64,000 bases of DNA from Aureibacillus halotolerans (lineage in GTDB: Bacteria; Bacillota; Bacilli; Bacillales; DSM-28697): the NCBI RefSeq assembly GCF_004363045.1, contig NZ_SNYJ01000011.1, positions 62,001 to 126,000 of the forward strand. The letters are read 5' to 3'. Numbering within the stretch: position 1 is the stretch's first letter; every line of letters starts with the position of its first letter. The notes under the pieces were generated by a model. The model was not told the origin of the DNA. It searched no databases and saw only the letters and a program-made list of their open reading frames with translations. The translations under genes were made by a program, and so were the position numbers. This document shows positions 50,311 through 59,440 of this stretch, in pieces.

Positions 50311-51807
50311 TCACTCCTTCAATACGGGTGTAATATAGTTTTCAGGATTGAGCAATGAGTGGGACACGACGTCGATATACGGCAATACGAATTCAGCGCC
50401 AAGACCTAAAAATAAGGTGAACAATAGAAGGATGCCCGCAGGAACGATGGATCGGAAGCGCGCTGCGGCATTTTTAGAGTCGCTGGGTGGGGAGTCATCG
50501 CTCTCACCCCAAAACCCGTAAATGAAAATGCGTAGGACGGAAAATAAAATCAATAGGCTTGTAAGCAAGGCAACGGCGCCGAGTAGGTAATGGCCATTGT
50601 CGAAAGCCGCTTGCAACAATAAATATTTTCCTATGAACCCACTAAAGGGAGGAAGACCTGCTAAGGTAATGCAGGCGATGAAGAACAACCAACCAGCCCA
50701 TGGAGCCTGACGAATGTATCCCCCCATTTGCTTTAGATTTGTCGTCCCCGCCAAAGTGACAAGAACACCGATTAAAAGAAACAGCGCTGCTTTGAGTGCC
50801 ATGTCATTGATAAGATAATACACTGTGCCGGCATAAGACGTTGCTGTACCAATACCAATGCCCATCATCATAAAGCCAATGGACGGAATGATATTGTAGG
50901 CAATGATGAGTTTGACGTTGTTTGTGGAAAGCGCACCTAAAACGCCAAATACCATCGTTACACCTGCAATAACTAGAAAGAGAACGCTAGTAAAATCGGA
51001 GAGTCCTGGAAACAAAATCGTAAACACCCTTAAGATGGCGTAAACGCCAACCTTGGTCAGGAGAGCACCAAAGACGATCGAAATCGCAGTCGGCGGTGCA
51101 ATATATGACTTAGGAAGCCAAACATACAAAGGGAATAGGGCACTTTTTGTTGCAAACACGATAAACAATAGGATGGCAGCACCTGTGATAGCTCCATTAT
51201 CGGCAAGTTCTGGCACTCGCTGAGCAATATGGGCCATATTCACAGTTCCAGTAATGCCGTACACAAACGAGACCGTCATGACAAAAAGGATGGAAGAGAA
51301 CAAATTAATTAAAATGTATTTGACTGCTTCCCTAAATTGAGCTTTTCGGCCACCTAATACAATCAGACCGTATGAAGCCATTAATAGCACTTCGAAAAAA
51401 ACAAATAGATTAAACAAGTCACCTGTTAAAAAAGACCCGGTTACACCGACAATAAGCAAATTGAAAAAGAAATAAAAATAAGCCTTTTCTTCATAGGAAT
51501 GTAGCGTTTGTCTGGCATTCAGCACTGTGGCAAGGGCAACAAGCTGTGTAATGATGATCAAAACACTGGCAAGCGGATCTGCCACAAGAATGATCCCGTA
51601 TGGAGCCTGCCAGTCTCCCGTCTCAAGAACGAGAGCCCCATTTGCAAACACCTGCTGTGCTAAAAACAAGCAGATCAAAAGAGTAACAACGTACGTTATA
51701 AGTGAAAAAATGCGATTGAATGCCATTCGTTTTGGAAAAAAAGCAGCCAAGATGGCAGCGATAAATGGCAGAAGCAGTGGAAGGACAACACTATTGCTAA
51801 TCATCAT
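50311..51807 (-). CDS. mrpD: Na+/H+ antiporter subunit MrpD
   Basis: 498 aa, about 14 transmembrane helices, homologous to NuoM/N proton-channel subunits of complex I. Conserved Glu/Lys helices: FVFFEVLLMASYGLIVLG (Glu) and FATKSALFPLYVWLPKSY (Lys), then LSTNNVKLIIAYNIIPSIGFM. Overlaps mrpC by 11 nt. Confidence 0.95.
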   Translation of the reverse strand: MMISNSVVLPLLLPFIAAILAAFFPKRMAFNRIFSLITYVVTLLICLFLAQQVFANGALVLETGDWQAPYGIILVADPLASVLIIITQLVALATVLNARQTLHSYEEKAYFYFFFNLLIVGVTGSFLTGDLFNLFVFFEVLLMASYGLIVLGGRKAQFREAVKYILINLFSSILFVMTVSFVYGITGTVNMAHIAQRVPELADNGAITGAAILLFIVFATKSALFPLYVWLPKSYIAPPTAISIVFGALLTKVGVYAILRVFTILFPGLSDFTSVLFLVIAGVTMVFGVLGALSTNNVKLIIAYNIIPSIGFMMMGIGIGTATSYAGTVYYLINDMALKAALFLLIGVLVTLAGTTNLKQMGGYIRQAPWAGWLFFIACITLAGLPPFSGFIGKYLLLQAAFDNGHYLLGAVALLTSLLILFSVLRIFIYGFWGESDDSPPSDSKNAAARFRSIVPAGILLLFTLFLGLGAEFVLPYIDVVSHSLLNPENYITPVLKE

Positions 51808-52135
51808 CTGAACCTCTCAGTTGATCCACACGATCGGTTTTTGTTTTCTTAAACGTTCTGTAGGCGAGTACTAGTAAAAAGGATGTAACCCCGAACGAAA
51901 TAACAATGCTCGTTAGAATGAGTGCTTGAGGAAGTGGGTCCGTATAACTGGAAATATAATCTTCCAGCACAGGTGGAGCCCCCTTTTTTAAGCCTCCCAT
52001 CGTTAAAATCATTAGATGTGCCCCGTGTGACAGTAAAACCGTGCCAATAATCACTTTGAGTAATTGCTTTTCCAGTAAAAAGTAAACACCAATGGCAAAC
52101 AACAAACCAGCTAAAATCGACATCGCATATTCCAT
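51797..52135 (-). CDS. mrpC: Na+/H+ antiporter subunit MrpC
   Basis: 112 aa, three helices, NuoK-like: VIIGTVLLSHGAHLMILTMG and DPLPQALILTSIVISFGVTS. Its ATG is only 2 nt after the mrpA stop, where mrpB would normally lie; the ribosome site GAGAGAGGCTGA is inside the end of mrpA. Confidence 0.94.
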   Translation of the reverse strand: MEYAMSILAGLLFAIGVYFLLEKQLLKVIIGTVLLSHGAHLMILTMGGLKKGAPPVLEDYISSYTDPLPQALILTSIVISFGVTSFLLVLAYRTFKKTKTDRVDQLRGSDDD

Positions 52136-52137
52136 TG

Positions 52138-54480
52138 TTATTTCAGCCTCTCTCTATCTCGGACATGAATCATTGTGTAGATGCCTAATGCGGCCAAACC
52201 AAGTACCGTGATTTCCAACAGGGTATCGAGGCCACGCATGTCAACAAGAATAACGTTGACGACATTGTCTCCACCACCAAGAGCGTAAGAGGTTTTTAGA
52301 AAATAGGTAGAGATTTTCTCAAATTGACCACTGTCACTGTATGAAGCAATGCCTATGACTGCAACAATCACACCAACGGAGACAGATAGTATGATTTGCA
52401 GCCCTTTGCTGATCGCTCGTTGTTTTATCTTTCCTATCTCAGGCAAATGATAAAAACAAAGTAAGAAAAGGGCGACTGTTACGGTTTCGATAACGAGTTG
52501 TGTTAAGGCAAGGTCAGGTGCACGTAAAACAACAAACAGTAAAGACACACAGTATCCTGTGACACCAACAGTTAAAATAAGGGCAATACGATGGTGAATG
52601 AAGACGCATGCTAAAGCACTGAGCGCAACGATCGCCATAATGGCATACTCATAGAACTCCCCACTTGCCAAATGTGATGTTACAAACGATAGGTCTAATG
52701 AGCGAATCAACGTGTAGCCGGCAAGACCAACAAACACGACTATCACGATACGAAAATAGTCCGTTAACGACTCCGTCATCATGATACGATTCGTCGTTTT
52801 AGCAGTTTTCCCTATGGCTGTGAGGATGAATTGATACAGTGTATCAAAGCTTAATTTGCCAGGCAGAATATGATAAATGCTGTTCCATCGATGTCTCGTC
52901 ATGTATAAAATCGTGCCCACTATAACGACGAGACAGGAGAGCAGAAACGGAACATTAAAAAAGCCATGCCAAAAGGATATGTCACTAGACGTGGTGCCAC
53001 CTAAAATACTTTCTGCTGCCGGGACGAGTACAATGGCACCTAGCACATTCGGAAAAAGGCCAATGCCCACGATGAACAAGGCAAGAAGGGCTGGGGAAAT
53101 GAGCATCCCTACACCGGGCTCTTGAGGCGTCTGCTCACGAGTATTGACCACTTTTCCAGTGAAAGGTGAAAAAACGAGCAGCATACTATAAGCAAACGTA
53201 AATAGGCTTCCTAGGACCGCAGCGACGGGAATGAAAGGGGCAACAGCTTCACGCAAAGAACCTTCCCCGATTTGAGTGGCCGCCTTAAAAAACATTTCCT
53301 TGCTCAAAAAGCCATTAAGCAAAGGCATTGGTATACCTGCCATAGAAAAGGCAGCAAAAAATGCGAGTGTCGCGGTAATCGGCATAAAGGTCAATAGACC
53401 ACGCAGCTTTCGGATATCCCGAGTGCCTGTTTTGTGGTCAATGATGCCAGCGACCATAAATAAACAGCCTTTAAAGGTCGCATGATTGAAGAGGTGAAAT
53501 ACTGCAGCGAAAACAGCAGTATTGGTGCCAAATCCGAGCATCGCCATGACCATGCCGAGCTGACTAATCGTCGAGTAGGCTAGAATGGCTTTCAGATCCG
53601 TTTGTCTAAGAGCTAGGAAGGCACCCCAACATAATGTTGCTAGTCCGACTCCTGTAACCATCAAGAAAAATAAATCACTGCTTGCAAAAATAATCAAAAA
53701 GCGGGCAACGAGATAAATACCAGCTTTCACCATGGTTGCCGAATGCAAATAAGCAGAAACCGGCGTTGGTGCTTCCATTGCATCAGGCAGCCAAGTATGA
53801 AAGGGGTATTGCGCCGATTTTGTGAAGGCGCCGAGGAGCATTAACAACAGTATGGCAGGAAAAAGGGGACTGTTCAAAAGCATATCTGATTGTAGGATGA
53901 TGCTTCGTATGGATGACGTCCCTGTAACACTAAAAATGATGAGAAAGCTTGCGAAAAGTGAAAGTCCTCCAGCTACAGTGATGAACAATGATTTTTGTGC
54001 ACCATATTGAGCGCCTTTTCTTTTGTTCCAAAAGCCAATGAGCAAAAATGAAGAAAGGCTTGTGAGTTCCCAAAAAGTGTACAGAATGAAAATGTTATCA
54101 GATAGAACGACCCCAAGCATCGCCGTCATAAAGATAGCAAGATATGTATAAAAGTGCCCTAGCTCTTCGGTTTTCTTTAAATAATAGATTGAATAAAACG
54201 TTACTAACGACCCAATGCCGGTAATCAGCAGCGCAAAAAGCAATGCGAGCCCATCTGCATACAAATCAATGTTTATCCCTAATGAGGGAATCCAAGGGAT
54301 TGAAACAAACCTCGGAGCTGATGACGCATTCGGAAGTAATGAAATAAAATAACCACATAGCAACAGAGGAAGCGGGAGGACAAACCACCCCGTATGAACA
54401 GCTGTTTTCCAGCGGGAAAGAAAGGGAATACAACAGGCAATAAACATCGGGGAAAATAACGCTATGTGAAGCAAATGCAT
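52138..54480 (-). CDS. mrpA: Na+/H+ antiporter subunit MrpA
   Basis: 780 aa, about 20 transmembrane helices, NuoL-like N-terminal part (FWELTSLSSFLLIGFW, GAFTKSAQYPFHTWLPDAME, ASTISQLGM-type AYSTISQLGMVMAMLG) and NuoJ-like C-terminal part (LRAPDLALTQLVIETVTVAL, NVILVDMRGLDTLLEITVLG). It ends soon after the last motif, at the usual MrpA end, with no appended MrpB domain. ATG 8 nt after GAAGGAGG. The complex exchanges cytoplasmic Na+ for H+ and is important for alkaline pH homeostasis in Bacillus. Confidence 0.95.
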   Translation of the reverse strand: MHLLHIALFSPMFIACCIPFLSRWKTAVHTGWFVLPLPLLLCGYFISLLPNASSAPRFVSIPWIPSLGINIDLYADGLALLFALLITGIGSLVTFYSIYYLKKTEELGHFYTYLAIFMTAMLGVVLSDNIFILYTFWELTSLSSFLLIGFWNKRKGAQYGAQKSLFITVAGGLSLFASFLIIFSVTGTSSIRSIILQSDMLLNSPLFPAILLLMLLGAFTKSAQYPFHTWLPDAMEAPTPVSAYLHSATMVKAGIYLVARFLIIFASSDLFFLMVTGVGLATLCWGAFLALRQTDLKAILAYSTISQLGMVMAMLGFGTNTAVFAAVFHLFNHATFKGCLFMVAGIIDHKTGTRDIRKLRGLLTFMPITATLAFFAAFSMAGIPMPLLNGFLSKEMFFKAATQIGEGSLREAVAPFIPVAAVLGSLFTFAYSMLLVFSPFTGKVVNTREQTPQEPGVGMLISPALLALFIVGIGLFPNVLGAIVLVPAAESILGGTTSSDISFWHGFFNVPFLLSCLVVIVGTILYMTRHRWNSIYHILPGKLSFDTLYQFILTAIGKTAKTTNRIMMTESLTDYFRIVIVVFVGLAGYTLIRSLDLSFVTSHLASGEFYEYAIMAIVALSALACVFIHHRIALILTVGVTGYCVSLLFVVLRAPDLALTQLVIETVTVALFLLCFYHLPEIGKIKQRAISKGLQIILSVSVGVIVAVIGIASYSDSGQFEKISTYFLKTSYALGGGDNVVNVILVDMRGLDTLLEITVLGLAALGIYTMIHVRDRERLK

Positions 54481-54672
54481 AAAAGTAACCTCCTTCAAAC
54501 GCTTGCTTCTATTTTAAGCGCATTATCTTTGCTTCTACAAGCTTTACGTCGTAATGACGAGCTTGATCAAAAAGAAAATCGCATGTCTACCTATTTATAA
54601 TAAACATAATTTTCGCAGTGTAAAAGTCATCTTCAACGCTGGCTGTGTCTTAGTAGAAGCAAGGTGAGAACT

Positions 54673-54721
54673 ATCGCTTCGTCAAAATACTTCGCTTTCA
54701 CCCGTACGGTGAAAGCGAGCG
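54673..54721. repeat. Dispersed intergenic repeat, minimal copy E
   Basis: ATCGCTTCGTCAAAATAC joined directly to CTTCGCTTTCACCCGTACGGTGAAAGCGAGCG (two quoted parts), a near-perfect palindrome centred at GTAC. It fuses one end of the repeat core to the tail of the downstream module, all between being lost. Upstream AAAGTCATCTTCAACGCTGGC (from 54623) matches the linker of copy F. The rest of 54481-54826 shows no gene. Confidence 0.7.
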
Positions 54722-54826
54722 TATGGCAGCTAATATAAAAAGTAAGCACAACAATTAATTGAAGGAGTACCCATTTAAATCTAAGTATGTCTGATAAATG
54801 AAGGTGCGAAAGTTGAGTAAAAAATA

Positions 54827-54859
54827 AAAAAACTCTAGCCACAGAGAACTGGCCAGAGT
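54827..54859 (-). terminator. Terminator of sda
   Basis: On the minus strand ACTCTGGCCA pairs with TGGCTAGAGT (one bulged pair), followed by T7; 13 nt after the sda stop. Confidence 0.85.
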
Positions 54860-54872
54860 ATGGTCTTTTAAA

Positions 54873-55013
54873 TTACGATGTTAATTTGATTTTCGCATGT
54901 AAGGATCGCCGACGAATTTCCTGTTCAATCAATCGGATAAATTCGGGATTCAGCTTTAACTCACTTGCTTTAAAATAAGATTCTAGAAGCAATTCATCTG
55001 TCAGCTGTTTCAC
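54873..55013 (-). CDS. sda: Sporulation checkpoint inhibitor Sda
   Basis: 46 aa, the family length: [20 protein letters not shown] then [17 protein letters not shown]. Sda binds histidine kinase KinA and blocks Spo0A activation when replication is perturbed. GTG start after GGGAGGG; the longer frame is not in the family. A candidate promoter TTGTAG-17-ATGATA lies upstream, beyond which is a cluster of DnaA boxes. In B. subtilis sda also neighbours yqeG. Confidence 0.93.
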   Translation of the reverse strand: MKQLTDELLLESYFKASELKLNPEFIRLIEQEIRRRSLHAKIKLTS

Positions 55014-55125
55014 ATCCAACCCTCCCGAAAATACAAAGTATGAATGAAAGTTTTTCGTGTGCATATCATGGTAAGTTGGTTAATTTCTACAATAGCAGAA
55101 ATAACGAACAAGAACAACTGTTCTG

Positions 55126-55224
55126 TTATCCACAACTCGTCGTGGATAACCTGTGTATGACTTGTGAATAAACGCGCTAAGTATTGATTTTTCAGTATGT
55201 ATTTTGTGAATAATGTTATACACA
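55126..55224. promoter_or_regulatory. DnaA-box cluster upstream of sda
   Basis: TTATCCACA at 55126 (perfect), TTATCCACG inverted at 55141, TCATACACA inverted at 55152, TTATTCACA inverted at 55163 and 55205, and TTATACACA at 55216: six sites in 99 bp, four matching TTATNCACA. In B. subtilis DnaA controls sda to couple sporulation to replication initiation. Confidence 0.85.
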
Positions 55225-55419
55225 GAGGGAGGACCTGAATTTTTTGTCGAAAAAAAATTTGTGGTTCAGTCAATCATCTGAGACAATCTCATAGTGAGCG
55301 GATACGGCGAGAGCGTGTTTGGTTAAACCGTTCATTTATTCGGGTAATCACTTAAATAAAACGACCTCATCAAATGAAATCTCATCAATTCGTCGAACGA
55401 TGAGTCAAGGGGTCTTGTT

Positions 55420-55448
55420 TTGAAAGACGGAGTTCATTTCGTTATGAT
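55420..55448 (+). promoter_or_regulatory. Sigma-A promoter of the yqeG operon
   Basis: TTGAAA, 17-nt spacer, TATGAT; about 30 nt before the yqeG start. The stretch 55225-55419 between it and the DnaA boxes shows no gene. Confidence 0.75.
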
Positions 55449-55480
55449 AAGATAAGCGTAGTAAATGAGGTGTGATAGTG

Positions 55481-55996
55481 TTGATGAAATGGTTTTTACC
55501 AGATGAACATGTAAATAATGTGTATGATATCTCTCCAGCGGCTTTAAAAAAACGAGGCGTACGAGGGGTTATTACAGATTTAGACAACACGTTAGTAGAG
55601 TGGGATAGAGATGATGCGACACCAGAGCTTCTCGAATGGTTTCAATCGATGCAAGCCAACCACATTTTGGTTACGATCATATCAAATAACTCGAAGGCAA
55701 GGGTCACCTCATTTTCTGAACCCGTAGGTGTGCCTTTTATATACAAAGCACGGAAGCCAATGGGAAGAGCGTTTAAACGTGCGATCAAAGATATGGGATT
55801 GAAAAAAGAAGAGGTCGTCGTTGTTGGCGATCAATTGCTTACGGATGTATTTGGTGGCAACAGGGCAGGTTTGAAAACAATTCTAGTTGTGCCTGTGTCA
55901 AAAAGTGACGGTCTCATCACTAGAGTGAATCGTCAAATTGAACGACGGTTGCTGACGTTTATGAAGAAAAAAGGTTTGGTAAAATGGGAGGATTAG
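55481..55996 (+). CDS. yqeG: HAD-IIIA family phosphatase YqeG
   Basis: 171 aa. HAD motif I ITDLDNTLVEWDRDD, motif II IISNNSKAR, lysine KARKPMGRAFKRA and motif III VVGDQLLTDVFGGNRAG are intact. Related proteins include the mitochondrial phosphatidylglycerophosphate phosphatase PTPMT/Gep4 type; the bacterial substrate is unsettled. TTG 55481 fits spacing from GAGGTG and the family start; ATG 55484 is close behind. First gene of a conserved eight-gene unit. Confidence 0.92.
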   Translation: MMKWFLPDEHVNNVYDISPAALKKRGVRGVITDLDNTLVEWDRDDATPELLEWFQSMQANHILVTIISNNSKARVTSFSEPVGVPFIYKARKPMGRAFKRAIKDMGLKKEEVVVVGDQLLTDVFGGNRAGLKTILVVPVSKSDGLITRVNRQIERRLLTFMKKKGLVKWED

Positions 55997-55999
55997 CTT

Positions 56000-57109
56000 T
56001 TGCAAAGAGATGATATGCTTGTGTGTGCTGGATGTGGTGTTCCCATCCAGACAGAACATGAAAATGCCCCAGGGTTCGCTCCGGCATCAGCCTTGGAACG
56101 AGAGCAACTTGTTTGTCGCCGTTGCTTTCGACTTAGTCATTATAATGAAGTGACTCCGACCGCAATTGGCGAAAAGGAGTTTTTGGAAATAGCCAACACT
56201 ATTTCGCAAAAACCAGCGCTTGTTGTTAAAGTCGTTGATCTTTTTGATTTTCAAGGAAGTTGGATTTCAGGAATACAACGTTTTGCGGGCAATAACGATA
56301 TTTTGCTCATAGGGAATAAAGTGGATTTACTTCCGAAGTCCATTAATGAGGAAAAAGTGAGGAAGTGGATGAGAGGACAAGCCAGAGATTGGGGCGTAAA
56401 GGTCGTCGACTCAGCACTTGTCTCTTCACAGACAGGCCGCGGGGTAGAGGCTGCGGCAACGTATATGTCTAAATATGCCAAAGGGCGTGATGTGTATGTT
56501 GTCGGGTGTACCAATGTTGGTAAATCCTCCTTCATTAATCAACTGATAAAAACATATGGCGCAGCTGAGGAGGCTGTGATCACAACGTCGGCGCATCCAG
56601 GAACTACCCTTGGTCTAATTGAAATACCGTTAGAGCAAAATCAATCGCTGTATGATACGCCTGGATTAATCAATCGACATCAAATGGCGCACGTTGTTTC
56701 GGCGGAAGACTATAAGGTCGTCTTCCCGAAGAAAGAAGTGAAACCGAGAGTGTACCAGCTTCAATCCGCACAGACGATCTTTTTTGGTGGGTTAGCAAGA
56801 CTTGATGTTGTAGACAATCAAGCAGATGTTGTCTGTTTTATGTCAAATGAGCTCCATTTGCATCGAACAAAGCTTGAAAAAGCTGACGAGCTGTATCAAA
56901 CTCATGTAGGTGGTTTACTGCAACCACCAACTGAAGAAACACGTGAGAGCTTTCCTGATTTAAAAGAAAAAAGCTTTTCTATCTCTGAAAAAACCGATAT
57001 TGTGATATCGGGGCTTGGTTGGATTACGATCCGACCTAAAAATAAAGTGACGGTTCGTGTCCATGCCCCAGAGGCGTCTGGGGTATTTAAGCGTGTTCCT
57101 TTGATTTAA
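56000..57109 (+). CDS. yqeH: Ribosome biogenesis GTPase YqeH
   Basis: 369 aa circularly permuted GTPase for 30S assembly. N-terminal zinc finger CAGCGVPIQ ... CRRCFRL, then G4 GNKVDLLPK before G1 GCTNVGKSSFINQL (about residue 170) and G3 YDTPGL, confirming permutation. TTG start after GGGAGGA. 4 nt after yqeG. Confidence 0.95.
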   Translation: MQRDDMLVCAGCGVPIQTEHENAPGFAPASALEREQLVCRRCFRLSHYNEVTPTAIGEKEFLEIANTISQKPALVVKVVDLFDFQGSWISGIQRFAGNNDILLIGNKVDLLPKSINEEKVRKWMRGQARDWGVKVVDSALVSSQTGRGVEAAATYMSKYAKGRDVYVVGCTNVGKSSFINQLIKTYGAAEEAVITTSAHPGTTLGLIEIPLEQNQSLYDTPGLINRHQMAHVVSAEDYKVVFPKKEVKPRVYQLQSAQTIFFGGLARLDVVDNQADVVCFMSNELHLHRTKLEKADELYQTHVGGLLQPPTEETRESFPDLKEKSFSISEKTDIVISGLGWITIRPKNKVTVRVHAPEASGVFKRVPLI

Positions 57110-57123
57110 GGAGGTTGTATGTC

Positions 57124-57954
57124 ATGGATTTATACGGTCTTATTGGTCATCCTATTGGTCATTCGCTTTCACCAATCATGCATAACGAGGCTTTTGCCTC
57201 ACTTGGAATTGACGCATCCTATATTGCTTATAGCGTCGACCCAACCGAATTGCCAGAGGCGGTTCGCGGACTAAAAGCGCTTGGAGTCAAGGGGTTTAAC
57301 GTCACCATTCCACATAAAGTGGCCATTATGCCATTGCTTGATTCGATTGATCCGTTGGCGTTAAAGCTTGGGGCTGTAAATACAGTGGTCATTGATCAAG
57401 GAAAGCTCATTGGCTACAACACAGACGGCTTGGGGTATTTACGCTCATTAAATCAGATACTGCCAAAACCTTTAGAGGATTCCAATGTGCTTATCGTTGG
57501 AGCCGGCGGTGCGGCAAGGGCGTTGTTTATCACGCTTGATGAAAAAAAACCTCAAAAGCTGGACATCGTTAACCGTTCGTTTGATCGGGCAGAAACGCTC
57601 ATTAAAGGATCTGCTCATCCAGAAAATCACACCATCTTTACGTATGAAGAAGCTGAAGTCGTTTTGCAGACGTATGATGTTATTATTAATACAACGTCTG
57701 TTGGCATGAGTCCAAACGATAGTGAACAACCACTATCTCTCAATACGGTAACTGCCGGAAGCGTTGTAAGTGATATCGTCTACAATCCGCTTGAAACAGC
57801 CCTTTTAAAAGAAGCAAAAGCGAAGGGCTGCATAGTCCATGATGGTGTAGGGATGTTTGTTGGGCAAGGGGCGCTTGCCTTTGAACATTGGACAAAACAA
57901 CAGGCGCCAGAAAAACGAATGCGTCAAGTCGTACTAGAGGCATTAGCGAGGTGA
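57124..57954 (+). CDS. aroE: Shikimate dehydrogenase
   Basis: 276 aa. Reduces 3-dehydroshikimate with NADPH. GLIGHPIGHSLSPIMHNEAF at the start, catalytic Lys in NVTIPHKVAIM, Asp in GYNTDGLGY, dinucleotide fold VLIVGAGGAARAL, and C-terminal GVGMFVGQGALAFEHW. ATG 9 nt after AAGGAGG. Sits in the same place as in B. subtilis (aroD/aroE). Confidence 0.96.
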   Translation: MDLYGLIGHPIGHSLSPIMHNEAFASLGIDASYIAYSVDPTELPEAVRGLKALGVKGFNVTIPHKVAIMPLLDSIDPLALKLGAVNTVVIDQGKLIGYNTDGLGYLRSLNQILPKPLEDSNVLIVGAGGAARALFITLDEKKPQKLDIVNRSFDRAETLIKGSAHPENHTIFTYEEAEVVLQTYDVIINTTSVGMSPNDSEQPLSLNTVTAGSVVSDIVYNPLETALLKEAKAKGCIVHDGVGMFVGQGALAFEHWTKQQAPEKRMRQVVLEALAR

Positions 57955-57961
57955 GAAAATA

Positions 57962-58258
57962 ATGCAATCATTAACAAATAGACAAAAACGCTTTTTAAAA
58001 AGCAAAGCACACCATTTGAATCCGATCTTTCAAGTCGGAAAGCAGGGTGTCACAGATGAGATGGCAAAGCAAATTAACTTTGCTCTTGAAGCAAGAGAGC
58101 TTATTAAGGTAAACGTATTGCGAAATGCTGATGTTGACGCAAAAGAAGCGGGAGAATTGTTGCAGCAGAAAACGGGTGCGGAATTAATTCAGACCATTGG
58201 TCATATTGTTGTGTTGTACAAGCCATCTGAAAATGAGCCAACAATTCAATTGCCATGA
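57962..58258 (+). CDS. yhbY: CRM-domain RNA-binding protein YhbY (YqeI)
   Basis: 98 aa: LTNRQKRFLKSKAHHLNPIF, the GxxG loop VGKQGVTDE, and LIKVNVLRN, a full CRM/YhbY domain. Associates with pre-50S particles. Overlaps nadD by 4 nt. Confidence 0.94.
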   Translation: MQSLTNRQKRFLKSKAHHLNPIFQVGKQGVTDEMAKQINFALEARELIKVNVLRNADVDAKEAGELLQQKTGAELIQTIGHIVVLYKPSENEPTIQLP

Positions 58259-58827
58259 ATAAAAAAGTAGGACTTTTAGGAGGCACGTTTGATCCTCCAC
58301 ATATTGGTCATCTTATCCTGGCACAGGAGGTCCTTGTCGCCTGTCAGCTTGACGAAATTTGGTTTGTTCCAGCTCAAGATCCACCGCACAAAAAGACGCG
58401 CAGTCTAACGTCTGGTGTGCACCGGTGTGCCATGCTGGAAAAGGCGATTCAAGGAAATCAGCGATTTCGACTGTGCTCAATCGAATTTACAGAAGCGCTA
58501 TCATATACTGTAGATACAGTTGCTGCACTCCAAAACGCTTACCCAGATGTCCATTTTTCGTTCATTATTGGAGCGGATATGGTCGAAGGATTGCATTTGT
58601 GGAAGGATATTGATGACCTTATGTCACAAATCTCATTTATTGCAGCGAAACGTCCAGGGTATTCACTCCAATCAAAATTTCCTTTAACCATCGTCGATAC
58701 TCCAGAAATTGAGCTGTCATCAACATGGCTAAGGAATAGACTTTCAGAACTCAAGCCTATCGCCTACCTTCTTGATGAGGATGTGTTGACCTATATAAAG
58801 GAGCATGATTTGTATGTACAGCCTTAA
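58255..58827 (+). CDS. nadD: Nicotinate-nucleotide adenylyltransferase
   Basis: 190 aa. NaMN to NaAD in NAD synthesis. GGTFDPPHIGHLILAQEV with the HIGH-type motif, FIIGADMVEGL, and ELSSTWLRNRL (ISSTxxR-like) at the end. ATG overlaps the yhbY stop; its own end overlaps yqeK by 14 nt. Confidence 0.96.
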   Translation: MNKKVGLLGGTFDPPHIGHLILAQEVLVACQLDEIWFVPAQDPPHKKTRSLTSGVHRCAMLEKAIQGNQRFRLCSIEFTEALSYTVDTVAALQNAYPDVHFSFIIGADMVEGLHLWKDIDDLMSQISFIAAKRPGYSLQSKFPLTIVDTPEIELSSTWLRNRLSELKPIAYLLDEDVLTYIKEHDLYVQP

Positions 58828-59389
58828 ACAGGCAGAAGCTTTTGTCGCACCTAAATTAACCGAGGCTCGAATGACACATACTCTCGGTGTTGTAGAAACA
58901 GCGGTCGAGCTTGCCGAACGTTATTCTGAAGACAAAGACAAGACGGCTTTTGCCGCAATGTTGCATGATTGTGCAAAATGCATACCACCAGATGAACAAA
59001 AACAATATATGCTCGATCACAATATCGGTCATGATCTGTTGCATTTTCATCATAATACATGGCATGCTGTTGTTGGTGCGGACCTTGTCAGAACACAGTT
59101 TGCGATTGAGGACGATCGTGTTCTATACGCCATCCGATACCATACGACGGGGCGTCAAGGGATGACGACGCTAGAAAAAATTATTTTTTTAGCTGATTAT
59201 ATCGAGCCTAATCGCAAATTCGATGGAGTCGATGATGTGCGCGATTTGGCAGAAAAATCATTGGATGCAGCCATTATTAAAGCGATGGCGAATACGATTA
59301 CGATGCTTGTAAATACCCATCAAACCGTTGTTCCAGATACTTTTTTTGCTTATAACGATGTCCTGTTTCAACGCAAATCGAAAGTGTAA
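58814..59389 (+). CDS. yqeK: HD-domain hydrolase YqeK
   Basis: 191 aa. HD metal site: H in MTHTLGVVETAVELAERY, AAMLHDCAK (HD), HHNTWHAVVGADLV and AIRYHTTGRQGM. Family members hydrolyse Ap4A symmetrically. ATG 58814 is 10 nt from AGGAG; ATG 58805 abuts it. Follows nadD as in most Firmicutes. Confidence 0.93.
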   Translation: MYSLKQAEAFVAPKLTEARMTHTLGVVETAVELAERYSEDKDKTAFAAMLHDCAKCIPPDEQKQYMLDHNIGHDLLHFHHNTWHAVVGADLVRTQFAIEDDRVLYAIRYHTTGRQGMTTLEKIIFLADYIEPNRKFDGVDDVRDLAEKSLDAAIIKAMANTITMLVNTHQTVVPDTFFAYNDVLFQRKSKV

Positions 59390-59440
59390 GATAAGAAGGA
59401 AACGGTAAAACTACTAAAGCAGTGAAAGGGGATTTGTTCT

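Noticed and set aside
52130-52145. MrpB fused to MrpA or MrpC
   Set aside because: MrpA ends right after its final NuoJ-like motif and MrpC has a normal start; no MrpB-like segment (APGGGFVGG type) occurs in either.
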